From the NCBI RefSeq assembly GCF_002970915.1, contig NZ_CP027190.1:682001-746000 (forward strand): a stretch of 64,000 bases of DNA, read 5' to 3'. Below the pieces are notes generated by a model, which worked only from the letters and a program-made list of their open reading frames with translations, did no database searches and was not told the origin of the DNA. Source of the DNA: Lactobacillus sp. CBA3605 (GTDB lineage Bacteria > Bacillota > Bacilli > Lactobacillales > Lactobacillaceae). Both the position numbers and the translations under genes were made by a program. Positions 17,689-25,150 of the stretch are shown in pieces. Positions within the stretch are counted from its first letter, which is position 1. Each line of letters opens with the position of its first letter.

Positions 17689-18521
17689 CCATTAATTAAA
17701 GCAGTTGCTAAATGTTGCCCTTGACCAACACTTTGAATATCATGGGCATCAGAACCATATATTAGCGGAATGTCACGTTTTTTAGCCCGTGCTAAGATTT
17801 GGTTTCCTGGATAAAAGTCATTACAAAATGGTTTGAATAAACCAGCTAAATTTAAATCAATTTCACGATTTTGCCATTTTATCTGATCTAAAATTTCATC
17901 AACCAACGCAAGATTAATCGCATCTAAGGGCGCAGTTAAGTTAAAACGGTCTTGAAACTTGCGGATTAAGCTCATATGGCCGATGCGTTGCGGCGTAGTC
18001 GGACCTAAATCAGCGAGTACTGAAGCCAAAACAGTTTGATAATACTGATTGAACAGCATCTGTGGCTGCTTGAGCCACGCCTTAAACCCCGCTTTAAAAT
18101 CCGTCAAGGTATCATCTAAGCACCAAAACTTTTGGTCCTTTCCCTGCATAAAGTGTACTGACAAAATATTTTCTTGCGTTTGTGGGCCATATTCATTTAG
18201 AAAGGCCCGCGTCCACGCCACCTGATCTGGCAAAAAGTCCACTTCAAAACCAACAGAAATTTCTAACTTACTGGCATACTTTTTTTGTAACGCCCGCGCC
18301 AGCTTTAGGTAATCCGGTACCATCGCCAACGTTAGCGAGGCCGTGGTAAAACCAGTTAGCCGCCCTGCATATTGCTGCTTGAACTCTGGCGGCAACGGGG
18401 CATGTTCCGTAATGCAATACTTCTGCATCCCTAATTGAATCGCGCGTTGAATCATTTTTTCAGTGGCTTCACCACTCCCATGTGGACATAGTTCAGTATG
18501 CGTATGACCATCCATTAACAT
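17685..18521 (-). CDS. hisK: histidinol-phosphatase, PHP family
   Basis: Hydrolyses histidinol phosphate to histidinol. It has 278 residues with PHP metal motifs MDGHTHTELCPHGSG at the N-terminus, ITEHAP, EVDFL and YGSDAHD near the C-terminus. It supplies the phosphatase that the short HisB lacks. The ATG start follows GGAG by 9 bases. No terminator is visible between it and the his promoter, so some readthrough into the T-box leader is possible. Confidence 0.92.
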   Translation of the reverse strand: MLMDGHTHTELCPHGSGEATEKMIQRAIQLGMQKYCITEHAPLPPEFKQQYAGRLTGFTTASLTLAMVPDYLKLARALQKKYASKLEISVGFEVDFLPDQVAWTRAFLNEYGPQTQENILSVHFMQGKDQKFWCLDDTLTDFKAGFKAWLKQPQMLFNQYYQTVLASVLADLGPTTPQRIGHMSLIRKFQDRFNLTAPLDAINLALVDEILDQIKWQNREIDLNLAGLFKPFCNDFYPGNQILARAKKRDIPLIYGSDAHDIQSVGQGQHLATALING

Positions 18522-18761
18522 TTTGCTCAGCTCCTTTTAAAGTTAGCCTATGGCCCTAATTGCCCATAATTCAAACACACCTGCTTAAAAATAGCAATCG
18601 GTTTCAAAAGTATCAGCCCCACTTTTACCGGTTTTGACCTCAAATAAATCACTAAATTTTCACTAATTTAGTTATATTATGAGAAAAAAAGCCTTATTAA
18701 CCATCATTCAGTCACACTTCTCCGTTACAATAAGACTAACCAATCATCGGGGGGATATCAC

Positions 18762-19925
18762 ATGCAAGATATAATCACTAAACTCTATCAACTTGGCTTA
18801 TCAAGCCAGATTGTCAAAACTTTATTGGAACCCGTCCATATTATTATTCTCGGCTTACCTTTTATCACATTATTAATTGCCATGGTCATTTTAAGTTTCC
18901 AATTACACACAAAAGATACGTTAACTGAACGCAATATTATCAGCACGTATTCTTTCATTTGGTACTTATCAGCGGCCTATTTATTGATTATCTTGCCGTT
19001 GCCTTCACGTAGTTCGGTCGCCAGCTTAACTACAGCCGAATACAACTTACAACCGTTTTTCTTTTTAAGTCAATTAAAGCTTTTAACTGCCTTTCAATTT
19101 AGCGATCCCAGCACTTGGCTGGCAGCGTTCAAATCTTCAACTTTCTTCCAACCCTTTTTTAACATCATCTTTTTCATGCCCATCGGCGCTTACTTAAAAT
19201 GGCGCCATCATTGGCCACTCTGGTTAATTACATTAACCAGCTTTGCCATTTCATTATTCTTTGAAACGACCCAACTCACCGGCCTATACGGGTACTACAC
19301 CCGTGCTTATCGGATGTTTGATGTTGATGACTTGATGACTAACACGTTCGGCGGTTGGGCTGGCGCTGTTGCCTTAAGTTTCATTCCTCATCGTTGGCGT
19401 GAAACTGATCACTCAACGCGGTTAGATCCGCAGACTCATCCCATTAATTGGCGCCGCATTTTAGCACTGGTGATTGATTGGCTCGCTATCGCCGGCTTTG
19501 ATGTCATCTATTTCGTCCTCGTTAAACACTTTGCTTGGCCGTTACCCCATGACTTCCGTTGGTTATATCTAGCTGACATTGTCCTATTCTTCTGGCTACC
19601 AGCAACCTTTAGCGGTGGTAAAACCCTCGGTGGCTGGCTCATGCATAGTCGCCTAGTCGCTAGTGATGGGCAACCAGCCCGTGGTTGGCAGTTATTGATC
19701 CACTATGCCGGCCTCTACCTGGTCAGTTTACCCTTACTATTCCTAGATTTGTGGCTATTCAACCGTCTGGGTAATGTTCCTAGCGCTGCCTTGAACCGAC
19801 TCGATATTTACCTGGTCATCGTCTCGCTGATACTGTTGATTATTAGTTATGATCTTTTACTGGCTTTCTTTAGTCGCAAGCACCAGCTCTGGTGTGAACG
19901 GCTTAGTCGCACTACGGTTGTCTAA
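18762..19925 (+). CDS. VanZ-like and RDD domain membrane protein
   Basis: Integral membrane protein of 387 residues with two recognisable parts. Residues 10-205 are VanZ-like (FFNIIFFMPIGAYLKW, SLFFETTQL, FDVDDLMTNTFGGWAGA). Residues 220-385 are an RDD-type domain (RRILALVIDWLAIAGFD with the Arg and Asp residues, then GGKTLGGWLMHSRLV). VanZ proteins are associated with lipoglycopeptide tolerance and with envelope homeostasis, but no substrate can be assigned. The ATG follows a GGGGGG run by 8 bases. About eight to nine membrane segments in all. Confidence 0.85.
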   Translation: MQDIITKLYQLGLSSQIVKTLLEPVHIIILGLPFITLLIAMVILSFQLHTKDTLTERNIISTYSFIWYLSAAYLLIILPLPSRSSVASLTTAEYNLQPFFFLSQLKLLTAFQFSDPSTWLAAFKSSTFFQPFFNIIFFMPIGAYLKWRHHWPLWLITLTSFAISLFFETTQLTGLYGYYTRAYRMFDVDDLMTNTFGGWAGAVALSFIPHRWRETDHSTRLDPQTHPINWRRILALVIDWLAIAGFDVIYFVLVKHFAWPLPHDFRWLYLADIVLFFWLPATFSGGKTLGGWLMHSRLVASDGQPARGWQLLIHYAGLYLVSLPLLFLDLWLFNRLGNVPSAALNRLDIYLVIVSLILLIISYDLLLAFFSRKHQLWCERLSRTTVV

Positions 19926-19993
19926 ATAGCGCTTTACGTTGACCCGTAAAACATGTTAAATTTAGAGTAAATCAAACTTCTGGAAGTAAGCAA

Positions 19994-20902
19994 ATGATAA
20001 AAGTACAAGCACTAAGCGACGATTTTCGCTGGGTCGCAGTTAATAACTATACTGATAACGATTATCAACAACTGGTTAATGAAGAACACGTCACCGATGA
20101 AATGTTAGGTTATGCCACCGACCGTAACGAACGGGGCCGATTAGAATATGATGACAAGAGTGCCATCACGACTATTATTTTTGATGTCGTCACTAAGAAT
20201 GCTGATGAGGGCACCCATACCGCCCAAGTTAGCTTTATGTTGGTCGATCACACACTCTTAACCTTTACTACCGATCACACGGCATATGTCGACGATTTGT
20301 TAGCAGATATCATTGATGCTGACTGGGAAAAAGTGAAACATCCATTTGATTATATTTTCGATGTCTTATATCAACTGTCACGGCAGTATTTTCAAGCCAT
20401 CAATACCATCAATAGAGAGCGCCAAAACATCCAGTCAAAAATGCAAAAACAAATTCAACGATCAGTTATTCTACAATTAATGGAATTAGAAACAACCTTA
20501 GTCTACTTTTTGACCTCTTTAAAAACGAATAATGACTTGTTGCAATCCCTCAAACGGTTTGCCCCCATTAAATTCTCAACAGCTCAAAAAGAACGGCTTG
20601 ATGACATCATCGTCGAAGCACAACAAGGGTTAGAGATGGCCAACATTGCCTCTGATATTATTGGCCGCGTTTCAAATGCCTACTCGAATATTTTAGATAA
20701 CAGCCTGAACAACACCATGTGGTTATTAACCATTTTTTCAATCGTTTTAACCATTCCAAATATTGTTTTTGGCTTTTTCGGGCAAAATGTCGATCTCCCA
20801 TTCATGAAGAATCCTTTTGGCTGGGAAATTACCGTCTTAATCACAATTGGACTTTGTGTCCTAACAATTTGGCTGTTACGCCGCAACTCGTTTCATAAAT
20901 AA
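19994..20902 (+). CDS. CorA-family divalent cation transporter with altered GMN motif
   Basis: CorA-type protein of 302 residues: a soluble N-terminal alpha/beta region, a long helical region (residues 110-225) and two C-terminal membrane helices. The pore signature, normally Gly-Met-Asn, reads GFFGQNVDLPF, with Gln at 264 in place of Met. Known CorA relatives tolerate some changes here (for example GVN or GIN in Zn/other transporters), so activity is likely but ion choice is open. It lies 68 bases after the VanZ gene with its own GGAAG ribosome site. Confidence 0.88.
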   Translation: MIKVQALSDDFRWVAVNNYTDNDYQQLVNEEHVTDEMLGYATDRNERGRLEYDDKSAITTIIFDVVTKNADEGTHTAQVSFMLVDHTLLTFTTDHTAYVDDLLADIIDADWEKVKHPFDYIFDVLYQLSRQYFQAINTINRERQNIQSKMQKQIQRSVILQLMELETTLVYFLTSLKTNNDLLQSLKRFAPIKFSTAQKERLDDIIVEAQQGLEMANIASDIIGRVSNAYSNILDNSLNNTMWLLTIFSIVLTIPNIVFGFFGQNVDLPFMKNPFGWEITVLITIGLCVLTIWLLRRNSFHK

Positions 20903-20931
20903 CACGTTTGACCATTAGGAGGTCTTTTTAA

Positions 20932-21279
20932 ATGCCTAGTCGAATTCCAGTTACTGATACTGCTGATTATATTAGTAAAGCAGTACCGATTGCCCAGCCG
21001 CTGCTCCAAGCCTTGCAACAACTCATTACCACTGAGTTACCCCAAGCCACGCCAAAAATCAAATGGAACTTGCCATTTTATGACATGGACAAAAAATATG
21101 TCAGTATCGCCGCTTATAAGGCACACGTCAGCCTCAGTATTTCCACAGATTTATCGCCAGCAATCATAACAACTGCCAAAGCGGCTGGCTATGCAACTGG
21201 TCAAAAACGCTTAAACATTGCTTTTGATCAACCACTACCAGTTGCTTTAGTCAAAGCCATCTTAAATTTATTAAAATAA
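20932..21279 (+). CDS. DUF1801 domain protein
   Basis: Small soluble protein of 115 residues of the DUF1801/YdhG-like family (LPQATPKIKWNLPFYDM, KKYVSIAAYKAHVSLSI). Function unknown. Possibly cotranscribed with the CorA gene 29 bases upstream; the ribosome site is GGAGGT. Confidence 0.82.
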   Translation: MPSRIPVTDTADYISKAVPIAQPLLQALQQLITTELPQATPKIKWNLPFYDMDKKYVSIAAYKAHVSLSISTDLSPAIITTAKAAGYATGQKRLNIAFDQPLPVALVKAILNLLK

Positions 21280-21317
21280 AACGTGATCAGCAACGGATTT
21301 CGTCGACGACCACGTTT
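21278..21317. terminator. imperfect hairpin between convergent genes
   Basis: AAACGTGATC and GACCACGTTT pair with one mismatch across a 20-base loop. The T tail is short, so this is a weak terminator candidate. Confidence 0.4.
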
Positions 21318-21320
21318 GGG

Positions 21321-22316
21321 CTAGTTCAACACTTGATAGCTAGCTGTTTTATTTAATTCATAAACTCGTGGGTCACTTACTTGGGCATCATTGTCCTGGT
21401 AGGTGACTTTTTGAATGGCTAGATTTTCATATAACTTAAGGTACAGCTCACGCTTAGTTTGATTATAAATGACCGTATATTGCGTGTATTCTACCGAGCC
21501 ATCGGCACACAGCATAGTCCCCTTGGGAATGTCCGATAAACTTAACAGATGGAATCCAGTCTCCACAGCTGTGGTAGCTGTCGGTAGTTGCATGAGATTT
21601 AATAACAGACTGGCTTTCACAAACCGTGAAGTTGAGGTGAAATCACCCGGTAAACCGAGTAACCCAGCCCCTTTACCAGCTGCAGTCAGGTTCATCTGCC
21701 GCAAAGGTAAATCCGGTTGTAGCGCTGCCGTCAGACCAGCGTACTGGCGTAAATTAGTGACTTGCCAATCAAAAGCTGGCGCATTCGTCATCACACCAAT
21801 CGAATTATCATAGACCTTAAACCCAACGGTTGCATCTGGTTCGATGACAATGCTAGCCCCCGTCGCATCTTTGATAAAAAAATGTTGCGGCAAGCCCGTT
21901 GCTTGCACGATTGATTGATCTGGAATCGCAACTTTTTTAAGAACTGCTTTGACTTCAGTAATATTTTGACACATTGACAACAAGTAAAAAATAAATTGTT
22001 CCGCATAAATGGGCTTTTTGCCAGCCGTGATAACATTTTTCAAAGGTTGATATAAATCATCCACCGCAAAATATTGTGTCGACCCGGCTAGACCACTGCC
22101 GTTCACCCCATCTAAAACCATTGGCATGAGCTCATTTTTCAGTCGTGTTCCCATCCCTAAAACCGAATACCGCGTCTGCCAATCACTAATCCCCAGCTGC
22201 ACGTGAAACTCACTTGGAAATTGAGCCACCACATAATCATAATCTAAATTATATTCCTGCGTCCGACCAAAGAATTCTTGCTGATCCGTTGATGAATAAC
22301 TGATGCCAGTACACAT
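21321..22316 (-). CDS. choloylglycine hydrolase / penicillin acylase family protein
   Basis: Ntn-hydrolase of 331 residues. Cys2 becomes the N-terminal nucleophile after Met removal (MCTGISY), and Arg18 is kept in FGRTQE. The position that is Asp21 in bile salt hydrolases is Glu21 here. LDGVNGSGLA and the later LGLPGDFTSTSRFVKA match the family. In L. plantarum a similar protein beside asd is annotated bsh4, but the paralogues of the main Bsh are thought to prefer other amides such as penicillin V. Cytoplasmic, no signal peptide. Bile salt activity should not be assumed. Confidence 0.85.
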   Translation of the reverse strand: MCTGISYSSTDQQEFFGRTQEYNLDYDYVVAQFPSEFHVQLGISDWQTRYSVLGMGTRLKNELMPMVLDGVNGSGLAGSTQYFAVDDLYQPLKNVITAGKKPIYAEQFIFYLLSMCQNITEVKAVLKKVAIPDQSIVQATGLPQHFFIKDATGASIVIEPDATVGFKVYDNSIGVMTNAPAFDWQVTNLRQYAGLTAALQPDLPLRQMNLTAAGKGAGLLGLPGDFTSTSRFVKASLLLNLMQLPTATTAVETGFHLLSLSDIPKGTMLCADGSVEYTQYTVIYNQTKRELYLKLYENLAIQKVTYQDNDAQVSDPRVYELNKTASYQVLN

Positions 22317-22422
22317 TACAATGCCCCCCTAAATGACTGATTACCGTTAGTGTAACCGAATTCACGTTGGGCTTCAAAGATACACCTTTATAACCACTTT
22401 TAGTCACGCAGATGCACCGATA

Positions 22423-22463
22423 GCAAAAAAAACGTTGTAAAACCGCATTGGTTTTACAACGTT
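22423..22463 (-). terminator. terminator after asd
   Basis: Perfect 14-bp stem AACGTTGTAAAACC / GGTTTTACAACGTT with a 5-base loop and eight T on the minus strand. Confidence 0.93.
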
Positions 22464-22497
22464 AATTCATAATAGGCTATTTAATCAGTTAATGCGC

Positions 22498-23559
22498 TTA
22501 TTGCATGTGTAATAAGCCTAACTTATCTAAATGTTCCGCAATCTGAACTGAATTCCAAGCGGCACCTTTTAGTAAGTTATCTGAAACATCCCATAAATGG
22601 AATGCTTTCGGCGTTTCTTGGTCTGGACGCACGCGGCCAACAAAAGTCTCCTTTGATCCTTCGGCATTATGGGCCAATGGATAAATCTGATTGGCTGGAT
22701 CATCTTGTAATACAATACCAGGTGCCGCATCTAAAGCAGCTTGGATTCCTTTGACATTAGCTTGATCGTCTTCAACCTCAAAGTAAACTTCTTCTGAATG
22801 ACTGACTGGGACCGGAATCCGAACACAGGTTGCGGTGACTTTAATCGCCTTACTATCCATATCGCCGCCACACATAATTTTCTTGGTTTCATGAATCATT
22901 TTCCATTCTTCATGCGTATAACCGTCTTCTTCAAAGACATCAATCTGTGGCAACGCATTGAAAGCAATTGGATAATGTTTCTTTTCACCAGCTACGGGCA
23001 AGATATGGGCTTCCATATCCTTGCCATCAAGATAAGCTTGCGTCTCATCTCGTAATTCTTGGAGGGCCCGATTACCAGCACCGCTAACCGCTTGATACGT
23101 TGAAACGATCACACGCTTCAAGCCATATGCTTTACGGATTGGTTCCAAGGCGACCACCATTTGGATTGTTGAGCAGTTTGGATTCGCAATAATCCCATGA
23201 TGTTGATACAAGGCATCTTCGTTAACTTCTGGAACCACCAATGGCACGTTCGGGTCCATCCGAAAAGCACTCGTGTTATCAACAACTACGGCTCCACGTT
23301 TAACTGCTTCGGGAGCAAACTTCTTTGAAACTGATCCACCAGCTGAAAAGAGCGCTAAATCCACGCCTTCAAATGATTCTGGAACCGTTTCTTCAACCGT
23401 CAAGTCTTGACCATTGAATTTGAGTTGCTTCCCCGCTGACCGACTTGATGCTAAAAGTTTAACCGAATTAACCGGCAAACTCGTTTGTTCAACCATTTTG
23501 ATCATCCGGGCACCAACTGCGCCAGTAGCACCGACAATCGCGACGTTATATCCACTCAC
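22498..23559 (-). CDS. asd: aspartate-semialdehyde dehydrogenase
   Basis: NADP-dependent reductive dephosphorylation of aspartyl phosphate, the branch point to lysine/diaminopimelate, threonine and methionine. It has 353 residues: [13 protein letters not shown] at the N-terminus, catalytic Cys in NPNCSTIQM, and substrate His in [15 protein letters not shown]. The GTG start has GAGG 8 bases upstream. Monocistronic: it carries its own extended -10 promoter and terminator and is flanked by two unrelated Ntn-hydrolase genes. Its product feeds the hom gene at the start of the window. Confidence 0.96.
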   Translation of the reverse strand: MSGYNVAIVGATGAVGARMIKMVEQTSLPVNSVKLLASSRSAGKQLKFNGQDLTVEETVPESFEGVDLALFSAGGSVSKKFAPEAVKRGAVVVDNTSAFRMDPNVPLVVPEVNEDALYQHHGIIANPNCSTIQMVVALEPIRKAYGLKRVIVSTYQAVSGAGNRALQELRDETQAYLDGKDMEAHILPVAGEKKHYPIAFNALPQIDVFEEDGYTHEEWKMIHETKKIMCGGDMDSKAIKVTATCVRIPVPVSHSEEVYFEVEDDQANVKGIQAALDAAPGIVLQDDPANQIYPLAHNAEGSKETFVGRVRPDQETPKAFHLWDVSDNLLKGAAWNSVQIAEHLDKLGLLHMQ

Positions 23560-23594
23560 AATGAAGACCTCGCTTTGATAGTTATTGAAACTTT

Positions 23595-23603
23595 ATTATA
23601 GCA
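23595..23603 (-). promoter_or_regulatory. extended -10 promoter of asd
   Basis: On the minus strand TGCTATAAT, a TG-N extended -10, lies about 36 bases before the GTG start; the -35 is poor (AGTTTC with an 18-base spacer). Confidence 0.6.
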
Positions 23604-23712
23604 CAATTTCAATCGTTAGAAACTTATGAGACCATTTCAGTTACTATCGGTCAACTAGTCGTAATTTGGCGTATACTAACCTTATCTAATCAACCGAAAG
23701 GTGACCTCAAAA

Positions 23713-24666
23713 ATGTGCACTAGCTTAACTTATACCAATCTGGACCACCAGCATTTTTTTGCCCGTACCATGGATTTCCCAACAACGACCCCGTGGCGAC
23801 CCATCTTTTTGCCACGTCACTATGCTTGGCAGACCGGGCTAGCAACTCAACGGACGACTCAGCTCGCCATCCTAGGTGGTGGCCGGTTACCCGCTCACTT
23901 TTCCACCCCATTAATGGCTGACGGCTTAAATGAAAGCGGCATCACGTGTGCTGAGCTCTATCTCCCACATGCCGTCCATTATGCTGCGCAGATTCGTCCA
24001 GACCAAGTCAATTTGACGCCGCAAGACTTCATCTTGTGGGCTTTAGGCGAACACACGACATTGGCTGCCATTGTGGCAGACTTGCCTCACGTTAATCTTG
24101 TTGGTCAAAATTGGGGCGATGCGCCCTATGTTTACCCTTTCCATTGGGTCTTAAGTGACCAAAGTGGGCAGACTTTAGTGATTGAACCCACGGGTGGCCC
24201 GCTAACCGCCCAAGTTAATCCCAGTGGCATTCTCACGAACACACCTATTTTAGCCACGCACTTGAGTCGCCTGAATCAGACTTTACACGTTGCCGGAACT
24301 ACTTTTAATGCCCAGACCCAGGCAGCAGCCAAAAACTGGTTGGTAACAAACCACCCCCTGCCCACCGGTAGCATCCCCACGGAACGTTTTGTTCAGATGG
24401 CAATTCGTCGTTGGGGCACCCCGACTTTATCCGCAGCAGCCACGGTGCCAACCATTTTGACTTGGCTAACCGCTGTCAGTCTCCCTTACGACCCTGCTCG
24501 TCGCAATCAAGTTAGTCACAATTATACGCATTACCAGGGGCTCATTAACTTAACGACGCAAACTTACTACTTCCGACCACGTACCACACAACGGCTACAA
24601 ACAATTGCGCTAACGTCGACCATGATCGCACACTGGACCCAGCCTAAAGTCTATTCAGCCGATTAA
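23713..24666 (+). CDS. second choloylglycine hydrolase / linear amide hydrolase family protein
   Basis: Ntn-hydrolase of 317 residues: Cys2 (MCTSLTY), Arg18 and Asp21 in FARTMDF, MADGLNESGI and ILTNTP. The catalytic Cys must be residue 2, so the ATG directly before it is the start, with AAAGGTG 9 bases upstream; the GTG four codons earlier is rejected. It is divergent from asd and paralogous, at low identity by eye, to the protein at 21321. Linear carbon-nitrogen hydrolase activity is likely; the substrate is unknown. Confidence 0.82.
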   Translation: MCTSLTYTNLDHQHFFARTMDFPTTTPWRPIFLPRHYAWQTGLATQRTTQLAILGGGRLPAHFSTPLMADGLNESGITCAELYLPHAVHYAAQIRPDQVNLTPQDFILWALGEHTTLAAIVADLPHVNLVGQNWGDAPYVYPFHWVLSDQSGQTLVIEPTGGPLTAQVNPSGILTNTPILATHLSRLNQTLHVAGTTFNAQTQAAAKNWLVTNHPLPTGSIPTERFVQMAIRRWGTPTLSAAATVPTILTWLTAVSLPYDPARRNQVSHNYTHYQGLINLTTQTYYFRPRTTQRLQTIALTSTMIAHWTQPKVYSAD

Positions 24667-24678
24667 ATCAGCCTACGA

Positions 24679-24711
24679 AAAAAGCGTTTGGCATGCGAGT
24701 CAAACGCTTTT
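24679..24711. terminator. bidirectional terminator
   Basis: AAAAGCGTTTG pairs perfectly with CAAACGCTTTT across a 10-base loop between convergent genes. Confidence 0.85.
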
Positions 24712-24725
24712 GAACCGCCTTAATA

Positions 24726-24947
24726 CTAATGGCGTTGCTTTAAAAACCGGTCAAATTGATCGGCAATTTTTTGTAGAACAATCGGATCATGGAGATCGGC
24801 TTGTGTGGCTTGCTTGCCACTAGTCACGTCACTCACAACTTGCAAATAACCAAATAAAACTTGGCTAGGATCAAGATGGTACTGTTGGGCAATTTTGACC
24901 GCTAAATCATAACGGTCCGGGCCCAATAAAGCAGCATAATTAGGCAT
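24726..24947 (-). CDS. hypothetical protein, 73 aa
   Basis: Not recognised. A soluble, probably helical protein with no membrane segment or Cys; it begins MPNYAALLGPDRYDLAV and contains HLDPSQVLFGYLQVV. The start is decided by AAAGGAG 6 bases before the ATG; a longer frame upstream lacks a ribosome site. It is monocistronic before a strong terminator, which supports it being real. Confidence 0.65.
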   Translation of the reverse strand: MPNYAALLGPDRYDLAVKIAQQYHLDPSQVLFGYLQVVSDVTSGKQATQADLHDPIVLQKIADQFDRFLKQRH

Positions 24948-25150
24948 GATGAGCTCCTTTCGATAAGTCAAGTTGCTTTCAGACAAAAATCATCAGTAAA
25001 AGTTTTCACAATCATCCAAGAATAGCACAAACCGACTCGCAATGTCGGAATTAACTTTTGCACCCTTTAACCGGTTTTAAAATAGGCCACTACCTATATT
25101 AATTATATGGTATGATATTAAAATCAACGACGAGGGGACGTCATATTAAC

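Noticed and set aside
23701..23712. GTG start giving four extra residues on the Ntn-hydrolase at 23713
   Set aside because: The catalytic Cys must be residue 2 to become the N-terminal nucleophile, and the GTG overlaps the ribosome site.
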